Shown here: one piece after another, positions 8,504 to 14,243 of the stretch
How the letters are laid out: each line of letters opens with the position of its first letter
Position numbering within the stretch: position 1 is the first letter of the stretch
Source of the DNA: an uncultured Micrococcus sp.
GTDB taxonomy: Bacteria; Actinomycetota; Actinomycetes; Actinomycetales; Micrococcaceae
Assembly (NCBI GenBank): GCA_946222435.1
Contig: CAMIOJ010000017.1
Span: 1-14,243, forward strand
DNA length: 14,243 nucleotides
Direction: 5' to 3'
Program-made: the position numbers and the translations under genes
Notes under the pieces: generated by a model
Seen by the model: the letters and a program-made list of their open reading frames with translations, nothing else
The model's database searches: none
What the model was told of the DNA's origin: nothing

Positions 8504-9499
8504 ATGAACTTCACTGCATCCTCTGCCAAGCGCACCACCGCCACCCTCGCCGCCGGCCTCACCGTCGCCGGCGCCGCCGCCGTCGGCATCTCCGCTCCCG
8601 CCCAGGCCGCCTCCGTGGCCACCTGGGACCGCCTCGCCCAGTGCGAGTCCGGTGGCAACTGGGCCATCAACACCGGCAACGGCTTCTACGGCGGCGTCCA
8701 GTTCACCCTGACCTCGTGGCGCGCCGTGGGCGGCCAGGGCTACCCGCACCAGGCCTCCAAGGCCGAGCAGATCGACCGCGCCGAGAAGCTCCTGGCCATC
8801 CAGGGCTGGGGCGCCTGGCCCTCCTGCTCGAAGCAGCTCGGCCTGACCGCCGCCGACGCCGCCGGCTCCTCCGCCACCCCGATCGAGCGCACCTCCTCCG
8901 TGGACCACGCCGCCCAGCAGCGTGCCGCCGCTGAGAAGGCCGCCGCTGAGAAGGCCGCCGCTGAGAAGGCCGCCGCTCAGCGTGCGGAGGCCCAGCGCCA
9001 GGCCGAGGCCGAGCGCCAGGCCGCCGCCGAGCGGTGGGCCGCCAAGGTCGCCGCCCAGAAGGCCGCCGCAGAGCGTGCCGAGGCTCAGCGCCAGGCTGCC
9101 GCCGAGGCCGCTGCCGAGAAGGCCGCCACGGAGCGTGCCGAGGCTCAGCGCCAGGCTGCCGCCGAGGCCGCTGCCGAGAAGGCCGCCGCCGAGCGCGCTG
9201 CCACCGACCGTGCCGAGGCCGCCCGCCAGGCCGCCTCCGAGCGCTCCGCCGCCGCCCGCCAGGCCGCCTCCGAGCGCTCCGCCGCCGCCCAGAGGGCCGC
9301 AGCCGAGCGCGCCGAGGCCCGCCGTCAGGCCGCCCAGCAGGACACCGTGGTCGTCGTCGCCGGCGACACCCTGTTCTCGCTGGCCAACAAGCACCGCATC
9401 GACGGCGGCTGGGAGGCCCTGTACCAGGCCAACACGGACATCATCGAGGACCCGAACCTCATCTACGTCGGCCAGGAGCTGACCCTGCCGCGCGGCTGA
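8504..9499 (+). CDS. rpf: Resuscitation-promoting factor with long repetitive linker and LysM
   Basis: Secreted peptidoglycan-cleaving enzyme that revives dormant cells and supports growth. Of its 331 residues, 1-35 are a signal peptide (basic SAKR, Ala/Gly/Val core, APAQA before the cut). The Rpf transglycosylase-like domain spans about 37-113: WDRLAQCESGGNW with catalytic Glu48, INTGNGFYGGVQFT, GYPHQASKAEQI and QGWGAWPSC; Cys47 and Cys108 likely form the disulfide. Residues 137-278 are an Ala/Glu/Arg/Gln/Lys repeat region, probably a long helix or coiled coil. A C-terminal LysM (about 281-329, AGDTLFSLANKH to YVGQELTLP) anchors it to the wall. Domain order matches Micrococcus luteus Rpf, but the linker is far longer. 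No Shine-Dalgarno sequence lies at normal distance from the ATG at 8504, yet the signal peptide fixes the start. A strong hairpin follows. Confidence 0.95.
   Translation: MNFTASSAKRTTATLAAGLTVAGAAAVGISAPAQAASVATWDRLAQCESGGNWAINTGNGFYGGVQFTLTSWRAVGGQGYPHQASKAEQIDRAEKLLAIQGWGAWPSCSKQLGLTAADAAGSSATPIERTSSVDHAAQQRAAAEKAAAEKAAAEKAAAQRAEAQRQAEAERQAAAERWAAKVAAQKAAAERAEAQRQAAAEAAAEKAATERAEAQRQAAAEAAAEKAAAERAATDRAEAARQAASERSAAARQAASERSAAAQRAAAERAEARRQAAQQDTVVVVAGDTLFSLANKHRIDGGWEALYQANTDIIEDPNLIYVGQELTLPRG
8924..8968 (+). repeat. 15-bp tandem repeat in rpf (3 perfect copies)
   Basis: The unit GCCGCCGCTGAGAAG occurs three times without change (8924, 8939, 8954) and a diverged fourth follows at 8969. 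It encodes AAAEK at residues 141-155, then AAAQR. Being a multiple of 3, copy-number change keeps the frame. Confidence 0.9.
9061..9180 (+). repeat. 60-bp tandem repeat in rpf (2 copies)
   Basis: Positions 9061-9120 and 9121-9180 are identical except for 3 bases (9068-9070 versus 9128-9130). Each copy encodes a 20-residue unit containing ERAEAQRQAAAEAAAEKA. Near-identity at synonymous sites points to recent duplication. Confidence 0.95.
9221..9286 (+). repeat. 33-bp tandem repeat in rpf (2 copies)
   Basis: Two perfect copies (9221-9253 and 9254-9286) encode the 11-residue unit ARQAASERSAA twice. An 11-residue period fits a hendecad coiled-coil pattern. Confidence 0.92.
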
Positions 9500-9513
9500 C
9501 CGCCGCACGGACC

Positions 9514-9549
9514 GCAGGGCCCCGTCACCCACCGGTGACGGGGCCCTGC
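9514..9549 (+). terminator. rpf terminator hairpin
   Basis: A 16-bp perfect GC-rich stem (9514-9529 with 9534-9549) and a 4-nt loop begin 15 nt past the rpf stop. No U-run follows. It separates rpf from the lipoprotein gene. Confidence 0.88.
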
Positions 9550-9684
9550 TGCATCCGGGACGCCGTGCCGTGCAGCCGGCGGCAGGCGAAGCCTGCAGGG
9601 CCCGCGTGCCATCCCGATGCCCGCCGCCGCACACCGCGTACGCTGAACGGGCAGCGACCGCATCAGTCTGCAGGAGGGACCGCC

Positions 9685-10425
9685 ATGACAGCGACGACGA
9701 CCGCCGTGCGCTCCGCAGCACCCACCCGCGCCCGCCGCGGTGTGGGCCTCTTGGCCGGCCTGGCCGTGCTCGGCGGCACCGCGCTCACCGGGTGCGTCGC
9801 GGAACCGCCGCCGCTGTCCGAGGTGTGGCCGACCGTGCGCGCATCCGTCAACGAGGCCACCTCCGTCCGCGTCAGCGGGGACGTCCGCCAGGGGGACGGG
9901 ACGATCGACGTGGAGCTCGCCGGAGCCCTGGACGACTCCTCCTTCGCCGGTCGCCTGGTCGAGGACGAGGGAACGGTCGAGGTGATCGCCGCCGACGACA
10001 CGACCTACATCCGCCCGGACGAGCAGTTCGTCTCGAACCGCGGCGGCACCACGTTCGAGGACGTCGACCCGGACCTCTGGATCCCCCTGGCCACCGGCCG
10101 TGAGGGCGCGTTCTCCATGTCCACCTTCTACGACGGCTTCGTCTCCGCACTTCCCGAGGCCGACGCCTTCGACGACCGGCAGCCGCAGGGCCAGACCCTC
10201 CGCCTCGACGGGGAGCGGGTCTTCAAGTACTCCGACGTGGAGGCCGGCGACACACAGGTCTCCCTCTACATCAACGAGGACGACGAGCTGGTCCGACTCG
10301 AGGTGGACGGCGGGCAGCCGGAGAAGGACGGCCCGGCCGGCGCCATCGACTTCCGTGACTGGAATGAGGTCCCCGCCGCCGAGGCACCGCCCGAGGACCA
10401 GGTCTACCAGCGCCCGGGGCTCTGA
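9685..10425 (+). CDS. Secreted lipoprotein, possibly LppX/LprG (LolA-fold)-like
   Basis: A 246-residue lipoprotein precursor. The basic N-terminus TRARR precedes a hydrophobic stretch (20-33) and the lipobox LTGC, with Cys37 as the lipidation site, so the mature protein is anchored to the outer face of the membrane. The remainder is acidic with alternating beta-strand-like segments (SVRVSGDV, GTIDVELAG, TVEVIAADDTTYIRP, DTQVSLYINEDDELVRLEV). The SVRVSG start, the central variable part and the closing VRLEV ... IDFRDWNEV pattern recall the LppX/LprAFG family, which carry lipids or glycolipids in mycobacteria; this is an inference from pattern only. The ATG at 9685 has AGGAGG 7 nt upstream. It lies 185 nt after rpf beyond a strong terminator, so it is probably transcribed on its own; TACGCT at 9639-9644 may be its -10 box. 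A second terminator follows. Confidence 0.82.
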   Translation: MTATTTAVRSAAPTRARRGVGLLAGLAVLGGTALTGCVAEPPPLSEVWPTVRASVNEATSVRVSGDVRQGDGTIDVELAGALDDSSFAGRLVEDEGTVEVIAADDTTYIRPDEQFVSNRGGTTFEDVDPDLWIPLATGREGAFSMSTFYDGFVSALPEADAFDDRQPQGQTLRLDGERVFKYSDVEAGDTQVSLYINEDDELVRLEVDGGQPEKDGPAGAIDFRDWNEVPAAEAPPEDQVYQRPGL

Positions 10426-10434
10426 GGCGGGACA

Positions 10435-10476
10435 GCACGAGGGGCCCGGCACCGTCCGGTGCAGGGCCCCTCGTGC
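10435..10476. terminator. Bidirectional terminator between the lipoprotein gene and argR
   Basis: A 13-bp perfect stem (10435-10447 with 10464-10476) continues, after one G/A mismatch, into a 5-bp stem GCACC/GGTGC (10449-10453 with 10458-10462) with a GTCC loop. It fills most of the 67-nt gap between two convergent genes and would serve both strands. Confidence 0.85.
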
Positions 10477-10492
10477 GTTGCGATGGTCCCCG

Positions 10493-10978
10493 TCAGCCGG
10501 CCAGGCCCAGCAGGTGGGCGGCCACGCCCGGGGCCTGTTCGGTGCTGTCGGCGATCAGCAGGATCGTGTCGTCGCCGGCGATCGTCCCGAGGACGTGCTC
10601 GACGCGGGCCTGGTCGATGACGCTCGCCATGTACTGGGCGGCGCCCGGCGGGGTGCGCAGCACGACGAGGTTCTCCGTGGGCTCGGCCGAGATCAGCAGC
10701 TCCCGGCTCATCGAGCTCAGGCGCGCGGCCTGCGCCTCGCCGCTGCGGGCCGGGAAGCCGTCCTCCCCCTCAGCCGGCACCGCGTAGACCATCCCGTCCG
10801 CTCCGCGCACGCGGACCGCGCCCAGGTCCACGAGGTCGCGTGACAGCGTGCCCTGGGTGACGGACAGGCCGCGATCCGCCAGCGCCTCGGAGAGGGCCGA
10901 CTGGGAACGGATCTGCTGCGTCTGCAGGACGTCGCGGATGGCCGCCTGGCGGGCGGTTTTCGTGGTGGGCGTCGCCAT
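10493..10978 (-). CDS. argR: Arginine repressor ArgR
   Basis: Cytoplasmic regulator that, as a hexamer with arginine as co-repressor, binds ARG boxes and represses arginine synthesis genes. The 161 residues show the N-terminal winged helix (about 8-70) with the recognition segment SVTQGTLSRDL (39-49), and the C-terminal arginine-binding and oligomer domain with GTIAGDDTILLI (131-142), including the aspartate pair of the effector site. The ATG at 10978 lies 1 nt after the argF TGA, so translation is probably coupled to argF. It is the last gene of the argB-argD-argF-argR unit in this window. The ARG-box-like dyad before argG is a likely target. Confidence 0.96.
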   Translation of the reverse strand: MATPTTKTARQAAIRDVLQTQQIRSQSALSEALADRGLSVTQGTLSRDLVDLGAVRVRGADGMVYAVPAEGEDGFPARSGEAQAARLSSMSRELLISAEPTENLVVLRTPPGAAQYMASVIDQARVEHVLGTIAGDDTILLIADSTEQAPGVAAHLLGLAG

Positions 10979-10979
10979 C

Positions 10980-11945
10980 TCAGCGCACCCCCCGGTCGGA
11001 GGAGGCCTGCCCCGAGCGCTCCAGGAGCCAGGCCACCAGCGCCTTCTGCGCGTGGAGCCGGTTCTCCGCCTCGTCCCACACCACGGACCGAGGGCCGTCG
11101 ATCACCTCGGCGGCGACCTCGAAGCCCCGGTAGGCAGGGAGGCAGTGCAGGAAGATCGCGTCCTGAGCCGCCCGCGCCATGGCCGCGGAGTCCACCGCAT
11201 ACGCACGGAACAGCTCCTGGCGCTCGGCCGCCTCGTCCTCCTGTCCCATGGACACCCAGGTGTCCGTGACCACGACGTCCGCGCCGTCCAGGGCGGCGTC
11301 CGCGTCCGTGGTGACGAGCACAGAGCCCCCGGTCTCGGCGGCCCGCTCCTGCGCCGCGGCGACCACATGGTCCGCCGGGAGGTGGCCCTCCGGTCCGGCC
11401 ACCCGGACGTGCATGCCCGCCGTGACACCCGCCAGCAGGTACGAGTGGCCCATGTTGTTCGCCGCGTCTCCGACGTAGGTCATGGTCAGCCCCGCGGTGC
11501 GGCCCTTGTGCTCACGGATCGTGAGCAGGTCCCCGAGCAGCTGGCACGGGTGGTAGTCGTCCGAGAGGGCGTTGACCACCGGGACCCCGGCATGCTCGGC
11601 CATCTCCTCTAGGCCGGCCTGGGCATAGGTGCGCCAGACGATCACGGAGGCCAACCGGCCCATGACCCGGGCCGAGTCCGCCACGGACTCCTTGTGGCCC
11701 AGCTGCGACTCCCCCGGGTTGATGATCAGCGGCTGGCCGCCCAGCTCGGCGATGCCGGCGGCGAAGGAGACACGGGTGCGCGTGGACGTCTTGTCGAAGA
11801 TCACGAGCCCGGTGCGCGGACCCGCGAGCGGGCGGCGGGAGAAGCGGTCCGCCTTCATCTCGGCGGCCAGGTCCAGGACCTCGGCCTGCTCTGACGGGGA
11901 CAGGTCGGTGTCCACCAGGAAGTGGCGGACGGCGGTGTCGGTCAC
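10980..11945 (-). CDS. argF: Ornithine carbamoyltransferase
   Basis: Transfers the carbamoyl group of carbamoyl phosphate to ornithine, giving citrulline; cytoplasmic, usually a trimer. The 321-residue protein has the carbamoyl-phosphate site STRTR (54-58), HPCQ (132-135), the ornithine-site DTWVSMG loop (228-234) and HCLP (267-270). The GTG start at 11945 overlaps the argD stop in a GTGA arrangement and has an AGGAG about 8 nt upstream. It sits between argD and argR with no gaps, so it is clearly part of one transcript. The absence of arginine-deiminase genes and the biosynthetic context favour the anabolic enzyme. Confidence 0.97.
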   Translation of the reverse strand: MTDTAVRHFLVDTDLSPSEQAEVLDLAAEMKADRFSRRPLAGPRTGLVIFDKTSTRTRVSFAAGIAELGGQPLIINPGESQLGHKESVADSARVMGRLASVIVWRTYAQAGLEEMAEHAGVPVVNALSDDYHPCQLLGDLLTIREHKGRTAGLTMTYVGDAANNMGHSYLLAGVTAGMHVRVAGPEGHLPADHVVAAAQERAAETGGSVLVTTDADAALDGADVVVTDTWVSMGQEDEAAERQELFRAYAVDSAAMARAAQDAIFLHCLPAYRGFEVAAEVIDGPRSVVWDEAENRLHAQKALVAWLLERSGQASSDRGVR

Positions 11946-13249
11946 GACGATGCTCCTCGGTTCTCGGTCGGCTGTCCGGCAGCGGACAGGATCTCAGGCA
12001 GGGCGTCCACGAAGTCGCGGGCGGTGGCCTCGTCCAGGATCAGGGGCGGGGCCAGCCGCAGGGTGCGCGGCCCCGTCGCGTTGACGATCCAGCCGCCCTC
12101 CAGGGCGGCGCGGACGACGGCCGGTGCGGGGCCGCCGTCGGGAACGGGGTGCACCGCGTCCTCGGCGAGGTCCACGCCGAGCCACAGGCCATACTGACGG
12201 ACCTCGGCGACCGAATCCAGCGCACTGAGCCCCGCGGCGAGCACGGCTCCGACCCGGCGGACGTTGTCCAGCAGTCCGTCCTCCTCGATCGTGAGGAGCA
12301 CGGCCCGGGCGGCCGCCGAGGCGAGCGGGTTGCCGCCGAACGTGGTGCCGTGCTGGCCGGGGCGCAGCAGCGCCGAGACCTCCGGGCCGACGGAGACGAG
12401 CGCGCCGATCGGCACGCCGCCGCCCAGTCCCTTGGCCAGGGTGAAGGCATCCGGCATGACCGGCTCTCCCCCGGTGACGGCCGCGTCCTGGAACGCGAAC
12501 CAGCTGCCCGTGCGCCCGATGCCGGACTGCACCTCGTCCAGGATCATCAGCGCCCCCGCCGTGCGGGTGGCGGATCGGACCCCGGCCAGGTAGCCGGCGG
12601 GCCAGCCGTGCACTCCGCCCTCGCCCTGCACGGGCTCGAGGAGCACTGCGGCCACGGTGCGTCCCTCGGCGTCGGGGGCCAGGGCGGCCTCGAGGGCGTC
12701 CAGGTCCCCGCCCGGGATGCGCTCCACTCCCCCGGGCAGCGGCTCGAACGGCGCCCGGTAGGCCTCCTTCGACGTCAGGGCCAGCGCACCCATGGTCCGG
12801 CCGTGGAAGGCGCCCTCGAGCGTGAGGACGCGCATCCGCAGGCCCGAGGGGTCCTCGCCGCCGTGGCGGCGGGCGAGCTTGAACGCGGCCTCGTTGGCCT
12901 CGGTGCCCGAGTTCGCGAAGAACACGGACGAGCCCGCGGGTGCTCCGGACAGCCTCAACAGGTCTTCGGCCAACCCCACCTGCGGCTCCGAGGTGAAGAG
13001 GTTGGAGACATGCATCAGGCGCCCGGCCTGCTCGGCCACCGCCGCTACGAGGCGCGGGTGGGCGTGCCCGAGCGAGTTCACCGCGATCCCGGCGAGCAGG
13101 TCCACGTACTCGCGGCCGTCCTCGTCCCGCACGCGCACTCCGGACCCGGACACCAGGGCCCGCTGCGGAGGGCCGAACAGTCCGGTGAGGGAACGGGAGT
13201 AGCGTTCGAGCAGCGTGCCCGAGGCGTCCGCTGCGGAGTCGACGGTCAT
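11942..13249 (-). CDS. argD: Acetylornithine aminotransferase
   Basis: PLP-dependent class III transaminase that converts N-acetylglutamate semialdehyde to N-acetylornithine with glutamate as amino donor. The 435-residue product shows the cofactor phosphate region NSGTEANE (113-120), FHGRTMGAL (148-156), LDEVQSGIGRTG with the PLP-ring aspartate (237-248), the Schiff-base lysine in TLAKGLGGG (Lys273) and GTTFGGNPL (301-309). The ATG at 13249 has an AGGAAGGA stretch upstream and starts just before the conserved part; the frame is open to 13393, but that extension lies over argB. It follows argB by 40 nt and overlaps argF by 4 nt. It is slightly longer than the usual 400 or so residues, with about 30 residues before the core. 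Confidence 0.96.
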   Translation of the reverse strand: MTVDSAADASGTLLERYSRSLTGLFGPPQRALVSGSGVRVRDEDGREYVDLLAGIAVNSLGHAHPRLVAAVAEQAGRLMHVSNLFTSEPQVGLAEDLLRLSGAPAGSSVFFANSGTEANEAAFKLARRHGGEDPSGLRMRVLTLEGAFHGRTMGALALTSKEAYRAPFEPLPGGVERIPGGDLDALEAALAPDAEGRTVAAVLLEPVQGEGGVHGWPAGYLAGVRSATRTAGALMILDEVQSGIGRTGSWFAFQDAAVTGGEPVMPDAFTLAKGLGGGVPIGALVSVGPEVSALLRPGQHGTTFGGNPLASAAARAVLLTIEEDGLLDNVRRVGAVLAAGLSALDSVAEVRQYGLWLGVDLAEDAVHPVPDGGPAPAVVRAALEGGWIVNATGPRTLRLAPPLILDEATARDFVDALPEILSAAGQPTENRGASS

Positions 13250-13289
13250 GACGGGGTCCTTCCTGGGGGACGAAGGGACGGAGGCGGCG

Positions 13290-14234
13290 TCAGAGCGCAT
13301 CGGGCACCACCTGGGTGCCGACGCCGGCCGAGGTGAAGACCTCCAGCAGCATCGAGTGGGGGCGGCCGTCCACCACGTGGGCGCGGGGCACACCGGCGTC
13401 GATCGCCTCCAGGCAGGCCGCCATCTTCGGGATCATGCCGGAGGCCAGCGAGGGCAGCATCCCGCGCAGCTGGGAGGCGGTGAGGGAGCTGATCAGCGAG
13501 TCACGGTCCGGCCAGTCCGCGTAGACGCCCTCCACATCCGTGAGCAGCACCAGCTTGCGGGCGCCGAGCGCGGCGGCCAGGGCCCCGGCGGCGGTGTCCG
13601 CGTTGACGTTGAGCACGTGGCCGGTCGGCTCGCCGTGCTCGTCCACCTCGGGGGCCACGGAGGACACCACGGGGATGCGGCCGGCCTCGATCACGTCCCG
13701 GATGGCCTCCGGGTTCACGCCGGTCACCTCGCCGACGAGCCCGAGGTCCACCTCCTCCCCGTCCACCACGGTCCCGGTGCGGCGGGCCCGGAACAGGGCG
13801 CCGTCCTCGCCGGAGGAGCCGACCGCGTAGGGGCCGTGCGAGTTGATGAGTCCGACGAGCTCGCGGCCGACCTGTCCGGTGAGCACCATGCGCACCACGT
13901 CCATGGCCTCGGGCGTGGTGACGCGCAGGCCGCCGCGGAACTCGGACTCGATCCCGAGCCGGTCCAGCATGCTGTCGATCTGCGGGCCCCCGCCGTGCAC
14001 CACCACAGGACGCACACCCACGTGGAGCAGGAACACGATGTCCTCGGCGAACGCCCGGCGCAGCTGATCGGAGACCATCGCATTGCCGCCGTACTTGATG
14101 ACCATCGTGGTCCCGGCGAAACGCTGGATCCACGGCAGCGCCTCGATCAGCACCTCGGCCTTGGACTCGGCGCGCTCGAGGCGGTCCGCGGCGGAGAGCA
14201 CCGGGGCGGCGGCGGTCGACGGGTTCTCGATCAT
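13290..14234 (-). CDS. argB: N-acetylglutamate kinase
   Basis: Phosphorylates N-acetylglutamate with ATP, the second and usually feedback-controlled step of arginine synthesis. The amino acid kinase fold is shown by VIKYGGNAM with phosphate-binding Lys47 (45-53), VVHGGGPQID (78-87), LNVNADTAAGALA (208-220), LLTDVEGVY (230-238) and SGMIPKM (265-271). The 314 residues include an N-terminal segment of about 35 residues before the core, helical and charged, like the mobile helix of arginine-inhibited hexameric kinases; feedback inhibition is therefore likely. The ATG at 14234 leaves only 9 nt of window upstream with no stop codon, so a start further out cannot be excluded, but the length is already full. 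argC and argJ would be expected beyond the right edge. Confidence 0.95.
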   Translation of the reverse strand: MIENPSTAAAPVLSAADRLERAESKAEVLIEALPWIQRFAGTTMVIKYGGNAMVSDQLRRAFAEDIVFLLHVGVRPVVVHGGGPQIDSMLDRLGIESEFRGGLRVTTPEAMDVVRMVLTGQVGRELVGLINSHGPYAVGSSGEDGALFRARRTGTVVDGEEVDLGLVGEVTGVNPEAIRDVIEAGRIPVVSSVAPEVDEHGEPTGHVLNVNADTAAGALAAALGARKLVLLTDVEGVYADWPDRDSLISSLTASQLRGMLPSLASGMIPKMAACLEAIDAGVPRAHVVDGRPHSMLLEVFTSAGVGTQVVPDAL

Positions 14235-14243
14235 GGCGTGGGG

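Noticed and set aside
8924..9286. CRISPR array or mobile-element repeats
   Set aside because: The repeats are direct, unspaced, multiples of 3 and in frame with the Rpf coding sequence.
8465..9721. Gly/Leu-rich minus-strand frame opposite rpf
   Set aside because: Its repetitive GGGLLGGGL pattern is the antisense image of the rpf repeats; the plus strand has signal peptide, catalytic domain and LysM.
12149..13336. Plus-strand frame opposite argD and argB
   Set aside because: It is antisense to clearly conserved enzymes and carries no family signature.

Overview
The window is a chromosomal segment of a high-GC actinobacterium, most likely a Micrococcaceae member close to Micrococcus. Three things point there: strong G/C bias in third codon positions; an arginine gene set in the actinobacterial order argB-argD-argF-argR ... 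argG-argH; and a secreted resuscitation-promoting factor whose catalytic domain and LysM closely resemble the classic Micrococcus luteus Rpf as I recall it. The Rpf is clearly not identical to that protein, so I do not name a species. No rRNA, tRNA, CRISPR array, insertion sequence or phage gene is visible.

Layout, left to right. Positions 1-103 hold no recognisable gene and are less GC-rich; a 44-bp perfect palindrome at 104-147 ends the tyrS unit. On the minus strand follow tyrS (199-1542) and a HelD-type RNA polymerase-recycling helicase (1658-3937), separated by a terminator-like hairpin. Upstream of helD is a CobW/zinc-chaperone-like gene (3996-4744) that is broken by a frameshift and lacks the usual P-loop and Cys motif. 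Divergent from it on the plus strand is a small cysteine-free ribosomal protein L36 paralogue (4853-4987). This pair looks like a zinc-starvation locus. Then come argH (5044-6507) and argG (6638-7879) on the minus strand, with an ArgR-box-like dyad overlapping the argG promoter.

The 624-base gap 7880-8503 holds the argG promoter and the long upstream region of rpf. On the plus strand, rpf (8504-9499) and a lipoprotein gene (9685-10425) interrupt the arginine cluster, each followed by a strong hairpin terminator. The cluster resumes on the minus strand with argR (10493-10978), argF (10980-11945), argD (11942-13249) and argB (13290-14234). These are tightly packed: argD/argF overlap by 4 nt and argF/argR are 1 nt apart.

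Functionally, argB, argD, argF, argG and argH cover five steps from N-acetylglutamate to arginine, under ArgR. Rpf is an extracellular muralytic enzyme that wakes dormant cells. HelD clears stalled RNA polymerase and TyrS charges tRNA-Tyr. No wholly new system is evident. The most interesting signals are the repeat-expanded Rpf linker, the structured, Shine-Dalgarno-poor rpf upstream region with operator-like repeats, the decaying CobW gene beside a zinc-free L36 with a duplicated start, and the intercistronic hairpin between argG and argH.
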